The notes below the pieces were generated by a model. That model did no database searches, was not told the DNA's origin, and saw nothing but the letters and a program-made list of their open reading frames with translations. This document shows positions 49,558 to 62,300 of a DNA stretch of 64,000 nucleotides, one piece after another. Every line of letters begins with the position of its first letter. The first letter of the stretch is position 1. The position numbers and the translations under genes were made by a program. Origin of the DNA: Daphnia pulex (taxonomy: Eukaryota; Arthropoda; Branchiopoda; Diplostraca; Daphniidae); contig NC_060024.1 of assembly GCF_021134715.1 (NCBI RefSeq), positions 10,044,001-10,108,000 of the forward strand, written 5' to 3'.

Positions 49558-50328
49558 ATGGCCAATAGCAGAAGCAGCAGCCGTTGCAGTAGCGTCGCCA
49601 GCTACGGGCAGAGACCTCCATCTCTATCGGATCCGCCGCCGCCACCCACGATGATGGGGATCGACCCCAATGACGGACGCGGAGATGAGATCCAACCCTG
49701 TCCAGTTGGTTTCCATCCGATGGCCCACACTCCGCCTCTGCAGCCCATTTACGCTACGCAGGAGCAGTTGCGTGAAGAGCAGAGGCAACAGCAGATGCTT
49801 CCACCCAAGCCGGTCAAAGAGCGCCGGCTTCCGTCGCGATCCGGCAGCACGGCCAGTCTATTTTCCCCTTTCGCCTCACTCACGCGGCGTCTAGGAGCTA
49901 AACACAAATCTTCAAAGACGAGTGCCAGCAGCAGCAGGTCCACCGGCCATGGGAGTCGAATGTCCACCCCGGTGGAATTCCCGGCCCAGCAACAACAACA
50001 GCCAGGGCCGATGTTATCGCGCTCCAACACTCCGGCTTCCGTCTACTCGACCTTCCCGCGTATCCACTCATCATCCAGCTCAAACACGCCGTCACCGTCC
50101 GGCCGGACACCTTTTATTAGTCAATTGCTGGGCATCAACGCTAATGGAAATGCCGGCGGCGGCGGCTGCAGTAGTTCTTCATCGTCAGCCACAGTCCCGG
50201 CCACGACATCTTGCCCTTCTTGCCCGTCACCCGGTCCCAGTTACTCATCTTCATCTCGTTTATCATCCGCCGGTGGATACCCGCCCATGATGATGACGGA
50301 AGTGTTGGATGAACCCGTAGAAGAAGAG
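49558..50328 (+). CDS. pyd: polychaetoid candidate first coding exon A (257 codons)
   Basis: The exon starts exactly at ATG after the acceptor CCCATCAG and ends in phase 0 before GTACAA. It is low-complexity: Ser-rich ([20 protein letters not shown]), with proline runs, polyglutamine and serine stretches, and no folded domain. It joins in frame to the PDZ1 exon at 56911 through [11 protein letters not shown]. It is the longest of the three candidate N termini. Confidence 0.75.
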
Positions 50329-53300
50329 GTACAACACAATTTTCTATCGTCCTTTTTTTATTTATTAAAAATAAGAAAAACGCCGGGGCTCATTAAAGAG
50401 TGCGAGAGGATCAAGACATTGCCCCCGCCTTGTTGGCGGTCTGCTGGAAACAATCCGTCTTGCGTGTATTTTTTTTTCTCTCCCCCACTTCTTGCCCGCG
50501 TCTGACTGTCATTTGCATAATGAGCGCAATAACCACCAAGCGCTTTTTTGCATCGTTTATTATTATCAATTTCTTATCGCCAAGTTTTCTTTCTCGTCGA
50601 GGACTCTATGGGAAAGAGAGATAACACTGGTGCTGCAGCTGTACATCTTTGTTTCCTTCGTGATGGTATACGTCAGATTGTGACGTTTGGCATACAAGCC
50701 GGGGCCGTTCATCATCCATACACTCCCCTTTCTTTTTTTTTGTTTCTCTTCCACGGAGAGAGAAATCTTCTTCTTCTCGATTTTAATGGACCTGTGAGAA
50801 TAATAAAACGAACAACTTTGTAGGGTGTGGCCGCCCATATCGGGAACATTTTTGCGCCATTTCGAATGGAGAAGAGAACGGTGGATCAATGGGCGGTCTT
50901 GAATAGAAAGAAAGAAAAAAAAACGAGCTGGCTAATAAACCCACACCGTTTCTTTCTGAAAGAAGAAAATAATTTCACACACACTATTTTTTCGGTTAGA
51001 CCTTCGAGAGAGTATAATTTTTTGTTTTTTGTTTAACGGGAACTGACTGACTGGGGGCCTGCTGATGGTTTGTTTTTCTTACTGTTGGCTTTTGTGTGAG
51101 ACGAAGACTTTATATATCCAATTATTATATAACTGGCGTCCTCGTTATGGGGCTTCCGAATGTATTGCTGAGGTTTCTATCTTTTCTCATTCTCCCGATG
51201 TAATATTCACGAAAAAAGAAAAGACGGAGGTTTTTTTTCTTTTTGGGTTGTTCAAGGGGGCGCTTTCATAAAACATTATTGGTTGTTGTTGTCTAAACAA
51301 CACAAAAGAGGAAAAAAAAAAGGACTGGTTTTCTTTTTGGTCATAGAGTAAAGGGGAAAAGAACTTAACGGCCCGCATCCAAAATCGTTTTTAACGACCC
51401 GTTCCACAAGAAGAAATTCTCTCCTCTCTATATACATGCGCTGGATATTTCCATGGATCGTTTGCGTGCTGTGTGGGAGGAGGCAGAGCCAGACGGACGA
51501 AGGGAGTATGTGTGGGAACTTGACACTCTTCTCGAGGGGGGTGTATTCAAACTGGGGAAAAAACAAAAAAAAAAAGCTCGCCGCTATTGAACAACAAAAA
51601 AACTCTCTACGTACAGGTCCATCTAAATTAGACCTCGCACATTCTTGCGCCGGAAAGTCAGAAGTTTGTCGACGCTCTTGACCATCACACCTTCAATCCA
51701 ATCACTGCAGGGGCCTCAGTTCAGGACAGTACCTTTGATGTCTTGTTAAAACAAAAAAGTCTTAAGTCGTAATATTGCATTAGTCAATCGCCGACTTGAT
51801 TGGAGCTCAACGCCAAGACTATATAGGCAGCCCGAGAAAAGAGAAATAAAAGGTTACGTTGTATTTTTCTCCTCTGCCAATTATCTGTTCCAAACCAAAG
51901 CCGTTTCCCCCTCCTCCCACCACCACCACTACCGCTAGTGGAACCTTTTACGTGTGTTGTTGCGCTCGGGATTACAACCGAGCAGGTTTCTCCCTCTTTG
52001 GTTAATTGGTTTAGTCCCTGTGCCTCATCGGGAAACAGCGATTTCCACACAGACACACATAGACGTTTGAACTCCGTGACAGGGGAAATCTCAGTCATCA
52101 CCAAGACCTGGACGTTTTCTGTGTTGCGTGAGTGTGTGTGTGTGTGTATGCCCATTTGCCTGCGTGCTGTGCATGGTGCGACTCGGTTGTTTATTCTCGA
52201 GACTTTGAGGCCGTCATGTCGACCAGAAGGAGTTCCTCTCGAAACCGTCAACGCCAGCAAACGCGAAGTCGAAGTTGCTCGCCAAACGCCATCACTCTGA
52301 AACAACCGACCGTTAAAGATTCACGTTCCACCCGACGCCGTTGGGTATATTTGATTTCACATTTTCAATTTCCGCTTTGGCGTGTGTGTGTGTGTTTGTG
52401 TGTTTATCAGTTAATTAACCAGCGAATTTGCTCACGTCAAAACATGAGTGTTTTTTAGTAGTTTGTGGCGCGCGGGTAATTCCGGTAGAAAGGGAATAAC
52501 AGACTTGGCCGCGCCGCAAACATTTTCAAAGGCTTGTTTTCTCTCTCTCTTTCTTTTTCTTCTTTCTCTTCCATATTTGTATCGTTGTCGTCTATATAAT
52601 CGCAACGTTTGATGTCGGGTCACGAACGTTAAAAAAAAAAGGACTCCGGGGCTGGCAAAGTTTATTTGTCGTCGTCGGTGAGGTTCGACGGGGAGTAAGT
52701 CGCTTTATGAATATGGCGACGTTTAACGGCCGCGCTGATTTTTTGTTTTTTTTCGGAGGAGGGGGTCCTTTCCTTTCCAAACATCTCTGTCCAAAAAAGG
52801 ACGAAAACGATTTCCACAGTTAGTCAGGAGGGACTGCCTGCTGTTGGACTGAAAAGAAGAAGAAGAAAACGCTTTCGGTGGGCTGCTGCAAGCACGGCCA
52901 TCTTTGGTTTCTTCCTCTACAGCACCGTTGGTCTCCGCGTTCATAAAACCAAAAGGAAATCCCACCCGTGAATATCTCTGTCTGGGTCTCACACTCGGTA
53001 ATTCCATCGTATTCTTTTTGATGATGATATCGAATGCCATTTTCAAAACTGGTCAATTGAAAATGGCCACACCTTTTCTTTCGTGTATTTTTTTAAATGA
53101 TGAAATCTTTCTCGCGCCTCTCGAGGATCATCAACTGGACAGGCTTCTTTATCTTGACGCCGGGAGTGAAAAATCACGATGTTTTCTAACTCGTTCACAC
53201 GTGTCGTCTTGTAACATGTTCGTTTTTTTTTTTTTATTATTATTTGAACTGGAAAGACAAGATTCTGGCCACAACTCGCTACTGCTATCGTTGCTCTAAT

Positions 53301-56300
53301 TTTGGGATTTTGTGTTTGGAGAAAGGAGAGAAGCCTTGGTGTGTCTCTTTCCGATGATTTCATCCACTCTGCCGATCGACTGCACAAACTAAACAGGTTT
53401 CCAGTTTAACGAGCCGTTTAATGAAAAACCCATGAACGCGTGACGTCATTCCTAATGAAAAGGCGCCCTCCCCCAAATTTCAATATCCCGAAAGGATTTA
53501 AAAAAAAAATCATACACGGGTATTATTTTCCCGACACAGTAAATGATTGAAAAAAAATAAGAAACTTAAAACAATTCAACAACAACAACAAAATAACTCG
53601 GTATAAAATTATAATTCTTCCCGTTTTTTTTGTTTTCGAGGGGCGTTGCTTTTTTTCCCGCTTCTTGTGTTTATTTTTGACTGGGCGTTTAAAAACACAC
53701 CGAAAACAAAAGAGAAAAAAAAACAACTAAACAACAAAAAATAACACGGACATACAGCTGGTCCAAGCCATCATACCGGACCACATCTCTGCATGATGTC
53801 TGGTGTCTGGTTTTGTTTTTTTAATTTAATTTTTTTTTCTTACTTGGAATGTGTCCGGGATTATTATTACCGCACTCCCGCCTCCCCCCCCTTTTTTTTC
53901 CTAAGTTGTTTTCCAAGTTTTCTTTTTGGTTCCCGCGTGATTTTTGATCAGTGACCGATAGAGTGCGCAGACTGTGTCGAAATGGTTCGTGGCCTCTGGT
54001 CTCTGCCGGTGCAAGGTCCACGCACACAACACCCACCCCGAGGAACTGGGAAAAAGAAAAAAGAACGACCCCTTGAAAGTTCTTATTTCTTTTCAAGGTC
54101 TGCCACTAGTACCACCTCTCTCTCTCTCTTTCTGCTCATCAAGGGCAGCTGGGTAGAAGAAGAAGGAGGAAAAGGAGATATGGAATACCTGACCAGGTGA
54201 GACCCCCAGTCTCTTATCAACCTGAGCCCGCAGGGTTTTGATAGTGAAAGAGACTCTTGTAACATGAAAAGGGAAGAAGAAGAAGAAGAAGAGAAGTAAA
54301 AGAAAAAAAGGTTTTTCTTTTTTGTGTGTGTGGCTTGAAGGCATACCAACAAACAACCCAGGTATGTTTGTTGCTGCTGTGCTGGGTCCGTCCGTCCGTC
54401 CGTCGGTTCCCCCCCTCTTCTTCTTCTTCTTCTTCTTGTTCTTCTTTTAACTTTCCTCCACTAGGAGAAGAGAGAAGGTAAAGCAGTGTAGTAGAGTGGC
54501 GCTTTTGATATTTTTCTTCCTCCCGTCTCTCGAGTCCCTCCGTCAGTTGGGGCCTCGACGTTTCAGGTGAAACAAGTGGCACCTCTTTTTTTTTTGTTAT
54601 TTTTTTTTCCTCCGTGAAAAGGAAAGAATCTTCTTCTTCTCGTGTTAAGAAGAAGAAGAAGATTGTGTGTTTGTGTTTGGGGTGTTTGGTGTCAGCGTGA
54701 GGAACCGGCCGTGAAGTGGAAGATTCTCTTCTGTCGTCAAGTTGTTGTTGTTGTGTGGAAAATCATCGGAGAGAGAGAAATTTTGTTTTTTTTCGTGAGT
54801 TGTTTGTCGTCTGTTGTTTCTCTTCCCACGGATATATCACACGATCAAGCATCCATCTTCTTCTCCTACGCTTATCTGCCCTCCTCCGAATGGATGGAGC
54901 GGATAGTGGCAATGGTGGCGTCGTCGCGCCACAGGCTCCTCGTCACGACGGTCCACCATCCACCAATGATCAGGTACATGTACGAGAGCAAAAACGGACA
55001 TGTTGTGAAATTGAAATGATGTTCATAAAAAAGATTGAAAGAAGGGCCAGAGTGACGTGGCGTGTGAACATTTCCCACATCTGGCGGTTACGCGTTTTGA
55101 TACAGTTCATCCGCAGGGAAGTTCGCGTGTTGTGCGGATGGATTGAGGTCGAGGTCATCATTTGTAACCCCCACCGTGAATCCTCGTGTCGTTTACGCTC
55201 ATTCGATTGGGACAATTTCGTTGTTTCTTTCTTTTGACTTCCATTTTTTAAACCTCCCCCGCAAGTCAATCCCTGCGGACACGTTTGGCGGTCAGTTTTG
55301 AATGTCGAATTAACGAGCTGGTTGTGTTACTCGGTAAAAATGTAATTTCTGTTGATTTCTCAACTAACGACGCCATTACCGGTCGGTCGACTTTTTTTTT
55401 TCTTCTTCAACTCCTTTCCCTCCTTGTTGTGTGTGCCAAAAGAACTGGAAGAAGCACAAAAAGAAAATGGGAGATTTTTTTCTTTTTTTTTCCCTTTTTT
55501 TCAATTCAATTCCGCGTTTCCTTTTTAACCTTTCTAATCATCAATTTTTTCCGCTAAAGTGCACCAATTGTCGAGGGCCGCTGGATTATCAGTCGAGTGG
55601 AACTCATTTGTTCGTTGATCGTCTTGGAAATTGATAATAATGTAGAAGGAAGAAAAAAAGAACTTGAACAACATTTTATCCCCTTTTCCTGGGTGTATGT
55701 GTGGATGCGCATGTTATCGCTGCGCCCGGAATTGGTCCTGGCGGAGGAATGTCAGCCAAAATGTATATATATATATAAAAAGGCGGAGGGGTTGCGGAGG
55801 GTTAGAAAAGTACAAGGAACTAAGGGAGAGAAAAAAAGGAAATAATATAATTCTTTTTTGAACTTTTTTTTTTTTTTGTTTAACTTTTCTCCCCCCTCTA
55901 CTTTTGTGTGTTAGAAGCACAAGAAGAAGAGAGGGGGGAGAGACTTTTCCTCGAGCACATTCCGGACAGCCCCTCTTTTCTCATGGGCGGCCATTCCGGT
56001 TTGTTGTAAGGTTATTTGAGGGAAAAAGAAGAAGAAGAAAGGCTTCTTTTATGTTTCAGGGGTTAGAAGGAAATTTAAAAAAAAGATGAAGAGGAGTAGG
56101 GGGGTGGGGTTCAAGTTGAAGTTGAAGAATGAAAAGAAGAAGAAGAAGGACTTGTTTGAAGGGAGAAAAAAGAAGTCAGGTATTTTGCGAGACGACCAGG
56201 AGGAGGAGAGCCGTGACCCAGGGAACTGTTGTAGGTCATTCCGGAATTTTATTTTTTTCTCTATGCGTTTATCCCTCCTTTATCGCACTCTTCCATAGAT

Positions 56301-59300
56301 CAGAGTAATATCACCGGATGCGATCGTAAAATATCTTTGTGAGTGTTTAAGTGAAGTAAAAAAAAAATGAAAAAATCGAATTCTTGAAATTCTTTCTGGT
56401 CTTGTCCGTGTCTTATCGGAACTCTTTAATCAGAAATGTTGGCCGCGCTACTTGGAATCCGGAATGATCCCCTCGATAATGCAAGGGGCTCTTCCGCAAT
56501 TGGTCGACGATAGGGAGGTTGGGGGGGGGGGGGGGAGAGAGAGAGAGAGAATTCAACTTAATTTGGTTGTTTCCTTTAAGGAGAAATGAAAGGGATCAAT
56601 TATACAATATATCAAAAGCGCCCATTACTGCAGGAGACGATAAAGAAAGGATAAAGAGATGCCAGAACAGACCGTGACCCTTTGCTAACCCATTTGCCGA
56701 CCTCATTTTTGTGTGTCTTGTCTTGTCTGTGTGATCTCCTAGTTAATAAGAAGGAAAAGGGCTGGGCCTTTTTGCGGTTAACCCGACCCGACCACCAGAA
56801 GAAGAAAAAAAAACTAATTATTCTTTTTCCTTTATTTTCTTTCTAATAATAATTCCTCATTTCATTTTTACAATTTCTTTTTTTTTTTCCTTTTGTGTAT
56901 TTGTTTACAGGGTGCCGGCGAGAGGGTGACATGGGAATATCATCATGTGACGATGAATCGAGTGCCCGGCTACGGATTCGGTATCGCCGTCTCCGGTGGC
57001 CGCGACAATCCGCACTTTGCCAACGGCGATCCTTCCATCGCCATCTCGGACGTCATCAAAGGAGGCCCGGCAGAGGGAAAGCTACTGTAAGTACCTGTAG
57101 TCGGTTGTTGTTTCACTGCGCCATTTCCTAGCGACGACGATTATATAACAAACACAGCAGCAGCAGCAGCGGCAGCGGAGAGAAGGGAACAGTCGTAAAC
57201 AAGTGTAAAATTGCGTCTAATTCTACACGACTTTCTCTTTTTCTTTTTTTTTTGCGCGAGCACCGCAAATGGCTGCTACTTATAACTATCAAATGGTAAC
57301 GAGAGAGAGAACACACCGACGTGTACACAGAGACAAAAGAAATCGACAAGAGAATCGAGAATTAAGAAGAAGCCAAGAAACATAAGAACCAGTTCACGAA
57401 AATTTAATTGGGAGAGAGAGAGAGAGAAAAAATGGAATGAAACAAGTCATAGGAATTTGGGGGCGATTCGACTTGACGAAGAAGAAGAAGAAGGTTTTTT
57501 GCCTCCTTGATTTGCACTGCACGTAATGCCAGACACAAGTGGTGTGGTTTTCGAATCAAAGGGACATTTTACAGAGCAACGACTTTGCCAGCCAGTCGTG
57601 ACTTGTTCGGAGATTAATCCTTTAATGCTCGTAAATCAATGCGATGAGGAGCCGTTTGATAATGAGAAAAAAAGACGAGGAAATGATGGCGACGATGTAA
57701 TTGGATCGATAGTAAATTTCCCTTCTTTCTTTTTTTTTCTTTTTTGGATTCAGGATCAACGACCGCGTCATGAGCGTCAACGGCGTTTCGTTGGAGAACG
57801 TCGATTACGGGACGGCCGTTTCCGTCCTGCGCGATAGCGGCGCCGCCGTCAATTTGGTGGTCAAGCGTCGCATCGTCCTAGGCGCCTTCCCGGAGCCAAC
57901 CACATACAAAGTCACCTTGACCAAGAGCAAGAAGAAAGATGGTACTATGACGTGTCTTGTCAAATCAAATTACGATGTAGATATGTAGATCACTCGTCTA
58001 AGACCATCGTTCAATGTCATATGACGATGATTTTCTCCATTGGAAACGATGGAATCACGGTCGCTATTGTTCTCCCGTTTCTTGATTTTTATGTTTTTTT
58101 TTTTCGACTCACGTCATAAATAGATTTCGGAGTCATTTTGGGCTCGAGGATCTACTTGAAGGAGTTGACCAACCGAGCGCTGATCGATCGCGATGGTAGT
58201 CATGGAAACAACAGTCCCGTCTTCCAAGAGGGAGATATCGTCCTCAAGATCAACTCGACTTCAACAGACGGACTCAGTCTCAAGGAGGCCAGAAAGCTCA
58301 TGGAGAACTGTAAAGATAAGCTCCAGCTGACTGTGCGCCGCGATGCAGCCGCTCCGGCTCTCCTGGGAGCCGTCGGAGGCTCCATTGGTGGACCCGGCCC
58401 TGCTGGAGGATCTCAGGCGTCTAATGGTTACAACGATCCCACTTACGGGGCCGTGAAAGACGGCAGCGCTGTAGGGGGAATCGGAGGAGTAGCCGGCGGT
58501 GGTGGTGGTGCTGGCCCACATTTCGCCAACTACGCCGACAGACCCAATTATTGCAACCAGAATTTGTACGTGCAACCGCCGACGCGTGGCGGCAGCGTCG
58601 ACTACCGCAATCCGCTGACGCCGCAGCCTCCGCTGCCGCACTCTGCCGGACCGGCTCCGCCGTACAACAGCAACGAGGACAAAAGCAATCTGTCTCGGCT
58701 GGCCGGGCGATCGCGTGGACCGCTGATGGACGTTTCCCTGTCGCAACTCGATCACCACAATAATCACATGAACGGGCACGCCGACGGCGAAGACGCCCCT
58801 CCTCGACCTCCACCGCCTCGCAGCGATGATTACTACAGTCCCCGACGGGCCAATGAGGCTCCCAACGAACCTGTCAAACCACCTCCGACGTAAGACACAT
58901 ACTTGTTGTTGTTGTTGCCCTTGCTACGCATTTTGATATTAACAAAAAAACAAAAAAATGAGAAGAAGATGATGATCCATCGTCTTGGATTTTGTTGCCG
59001 TGATTGCTCCGCTTTTTCACGCTCGGTCATGATTTGTTATTAGGTTGGATCCGCGGTTCATCAGCTTCCAGAAGGAAGGCTCGGTCGGCATTCGGGTTAC
59101 AGGTGGCAATCAAGTGGGCATCTTCGTGACGGCCGTTCAGCCTGGCAGCCCGGCGGCATTGCAAGGCCTCGTCCCTGGAGACAAGATACTCAAAGTAATA
59201 AAATGGACCGGGGGAATTATTTCTTTCTCTCTCTCATTTTTTTTTCGAGTTTTAAAAAACATTTTTACATGTTATATTCATTCCTTTTGTTTTCTCCCCA

Positions 59301-62300
59301 AAAGGTCAACGATATGGAAATGAATGGCGTCACACGAGAAGAGGCCGTCCTATTCCTCCTCAGTCTGCAGGATCAAATCGAATTGGTCGTCCAACACAAG
59401 CGGGAAGAGTACGACCAGGTGGTGGCGTCCGGCCACGGAGACTCGTTTTACGTCAAGTAAGAAATTTCCATACAACACCCAAAAATGTCGTTCAAATGTT
59501 TCATTTTTTTTTCCTACTGAAAATCTTTTTGACAGGACTCATTTCAATTACGAGCAGCCAGCCAGTGGCCACATGGCGTTCCGCAAAGGCGAAGTCTTCC
59601 ACGTCGTCGACACTCTTTACAAAGGAGTCGTGGGTGCTTGGCAGGCCTTCCGCGTGGGTGAGTTTCTAGAGGAAGGAAAAAAAAAAGTAGCAATACCGAG
59701 TAGCGGTTGGGGGCTGTGTTGTTTGGACCGTGACGTCTTCACGTATTCAACATCAGCCGTGATGGATCGCCGCGTGAATTCATTCTGACTTTTTCGTGTT
59801 TTATTTTTTAATTCTTCAACCACCACCACCCCCCAAAATAGGTCCGAACGGTCAAGACTTGCAGCAGGGGGTTGTGCCCAACAGCGCGGGAGCCGAGGAA
59901 TTAGCCACGGCTCAATTCAACGCCGCCAAAAAGGAAGCGGCCACGACGACATCCGAGTCACGCGGTTCCTTCTTCCGGCGAAGGCGACCCACTCACCGCC
60001 GTTCAAAGTCTCTAGGAAGGGTGAGAATGCACTTGTATTTTTCGACTGAAATTCACACCTTGCTCTTTTCTAGAGCTCTTTTACGGGCTCTTATCCCGAG
60101 AAATACTTTTAAAAATGAACCAAAAAATAAAAAGAACAAATTTAATAAGAAATGCTTGGTGCGGTCACGACTCCCGACACGCCTCTTTACAACACACCAC
60201 TGCGGGTTTCCACAAGAAAGAAAAAATTTCTTTTCTTTTTGGCGCTCGTCCTCAAAGCGACACACGTAACCGGTTCCCTTTTCTTCTTCTTCTTTGCGGG
60301 GACTAATGTTTCTCTCTCTTTTCACGTTGAAAAGAGGAAACGAAAAAATCGTGAGCCTTTTGTCAATTGAAGGAACGTGCGATACGGCACATCCATCATC
60401 TTTCTCCTATTCCCCCCTTTTCTGATGCTAATGATGCTTATAAATAGTTGATGCTTTCAACACTGGTGATGATATGTCTGTGTGGCTTATGTTTTTCTTT
60501 TTCTTGTCCTTTTCTTTCACGTTTCAGGATCACTGGGATGACGTCGTCTTTGCAGAGACACTCAGCAAATTCCCGGCTTACGAGCGTGTCGTTCTTCGGC
60601 ATCCAGGGTTCATCCGACCCGTCGTCTTTTTCGGTCCCATTGCCGATGTCGCCAGGGACAAACTCATCAAGGATTTCCCTGACAAATTCTCTGCACCTCG
60701 TAAGTTCTACCTTTTTTTTTCAAAAAAATGTCAAGTAAATCTTTGCATTTTCATAATTTTGAAATTTTTTTTTAGAAATGGACGGAAATCGGGACTCGGC
60801 CGAAGGGTCCGGAACGGGCGCTCCTGTGGCGACTGGACGTTCTGGCATCGTCCGCTTGAGCGCTATTCGTGAACTGGTGGAGAAAGGTCGACACGCTTTA
60901 CTGGACATCACCCCCGGCGCCGTGGACAAGCTCAACTATGCTCAGTTTTATCCGGTTGTCATCTTTTTGCGGGCCGATTCGAAACACACAGTCAAGGAGC
61001 TCCGCGCCGGAATACCAAAGTAAATAAATAATTCAGCACTAGTGCCATGCCGTGCCATCCGCACACAATGCACATTTCTGCATACTGCAGTGCATAGATA
61101 TGCATCACATTATACATATATCTAGCAGCCAGTAGTATCTTACCTATCGATATACTATTTCTACATGCCTAGAGCGTGCATGCCTTTTTTGTAGTTTTTT
61201 TCATTTTTCCAGTCATGTTGTTGGTTTTTTTCTCTTTTTCTTGCATTATGGAAATTATTATTTTTTGTCTGGTTGCAATGATCCATTGTGTTGTTGTTTG
61301 AAATGTCAGCACTCTGGCTGGCCTGGCTCCCCGGCTCGAAGAATTCTTCAAGTGGTAAGTCGCCCATTGCTGGCCAAGTCAACACATTCCAGCCAACTGC
61401 TGTGCTACTCATCCAAAAAACCAACCAAAAGCCAACTTGTCTGCGTCTCTCTCGGTGTTTCCCGTGTGTTGTGGGGGGTCTCGGACGCTTTTTACAATTC
61501 CCGCGCTATTTTTTTAAAAAACTAACTCTAGCCGATGGAAACGTTGCAGAAAATTACTAACGCCTTTGATGTTTTTATTGATTTATTTCCATTCTACTAG
61601 GACGGCCCACAAGAGCAGCAAGAAATTATACGAGCAATGCGTCAAATTGGAGAAACTCTGGTCGCACGTCTTTACGACGACAGTTCCGCTAACGCAGCGT
61701 GACACCTGGTACCGAAAGCTTCGTGAGGCCATCGACCGTGAACAGAATCAAGCCATCTGGGTCTCGGAAGCCAAGGTGATTATTGTTATTGTTATTATTA
61801 GCCATAGAGCAGCAGCAGCAGCTTCAATTTCGGAGTTTAGTTTTTTTTTTCGACCGTTTTTATGGGATATCATTTCGGGAAAATCTCCAGCGGCACCCGA
61901 GCGTGCAAGTAACACCCCGTCGTCTTTTCTTTTTTCATTTTTTTCTTTTTAAAATGAAATTCTTAAAAAAATCACGACGGGGGCCGTCTTGTGCCGCTTC
62001 TTATTCATTCCAGTCCTAATAACGAGCTATTTGATACCAAATTTTTGGGGTGTGTCTGTGTGGGTGTCCGGGTCCATTCTTTGCGCCAGTTGGTCGATTT
62101 GCCCACGGATGCGTTGCTGAGTCATTTAAATCACAACAACAATATCGGCGGCATGGGCTGCAGCGATCCGCCGTCGTTTTATCCGCCGCCCGTCCCGCCC
62201 TCCATCTCGCCGTTCGACCCAACAGCGTCCTACTATCAAGTGGTTGTTGATGACGTCAATTTCAACAGCAACAACAACAATTACGCGCCCCTTAAAGTGA

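Noticed and set aside
50548-51036. overlapping frames in the polychaetoid intron
   Set aside because: Composition is that of simple AT- and CT-rich intron DNA, with no splice-consistent link to a gene.
56893-57131. frame overlapping the PDZ1 exon in a second register
   Set aside because: The shifted frame has no PDZ features; the in-phase reading matches ZO-1 PDZ1.
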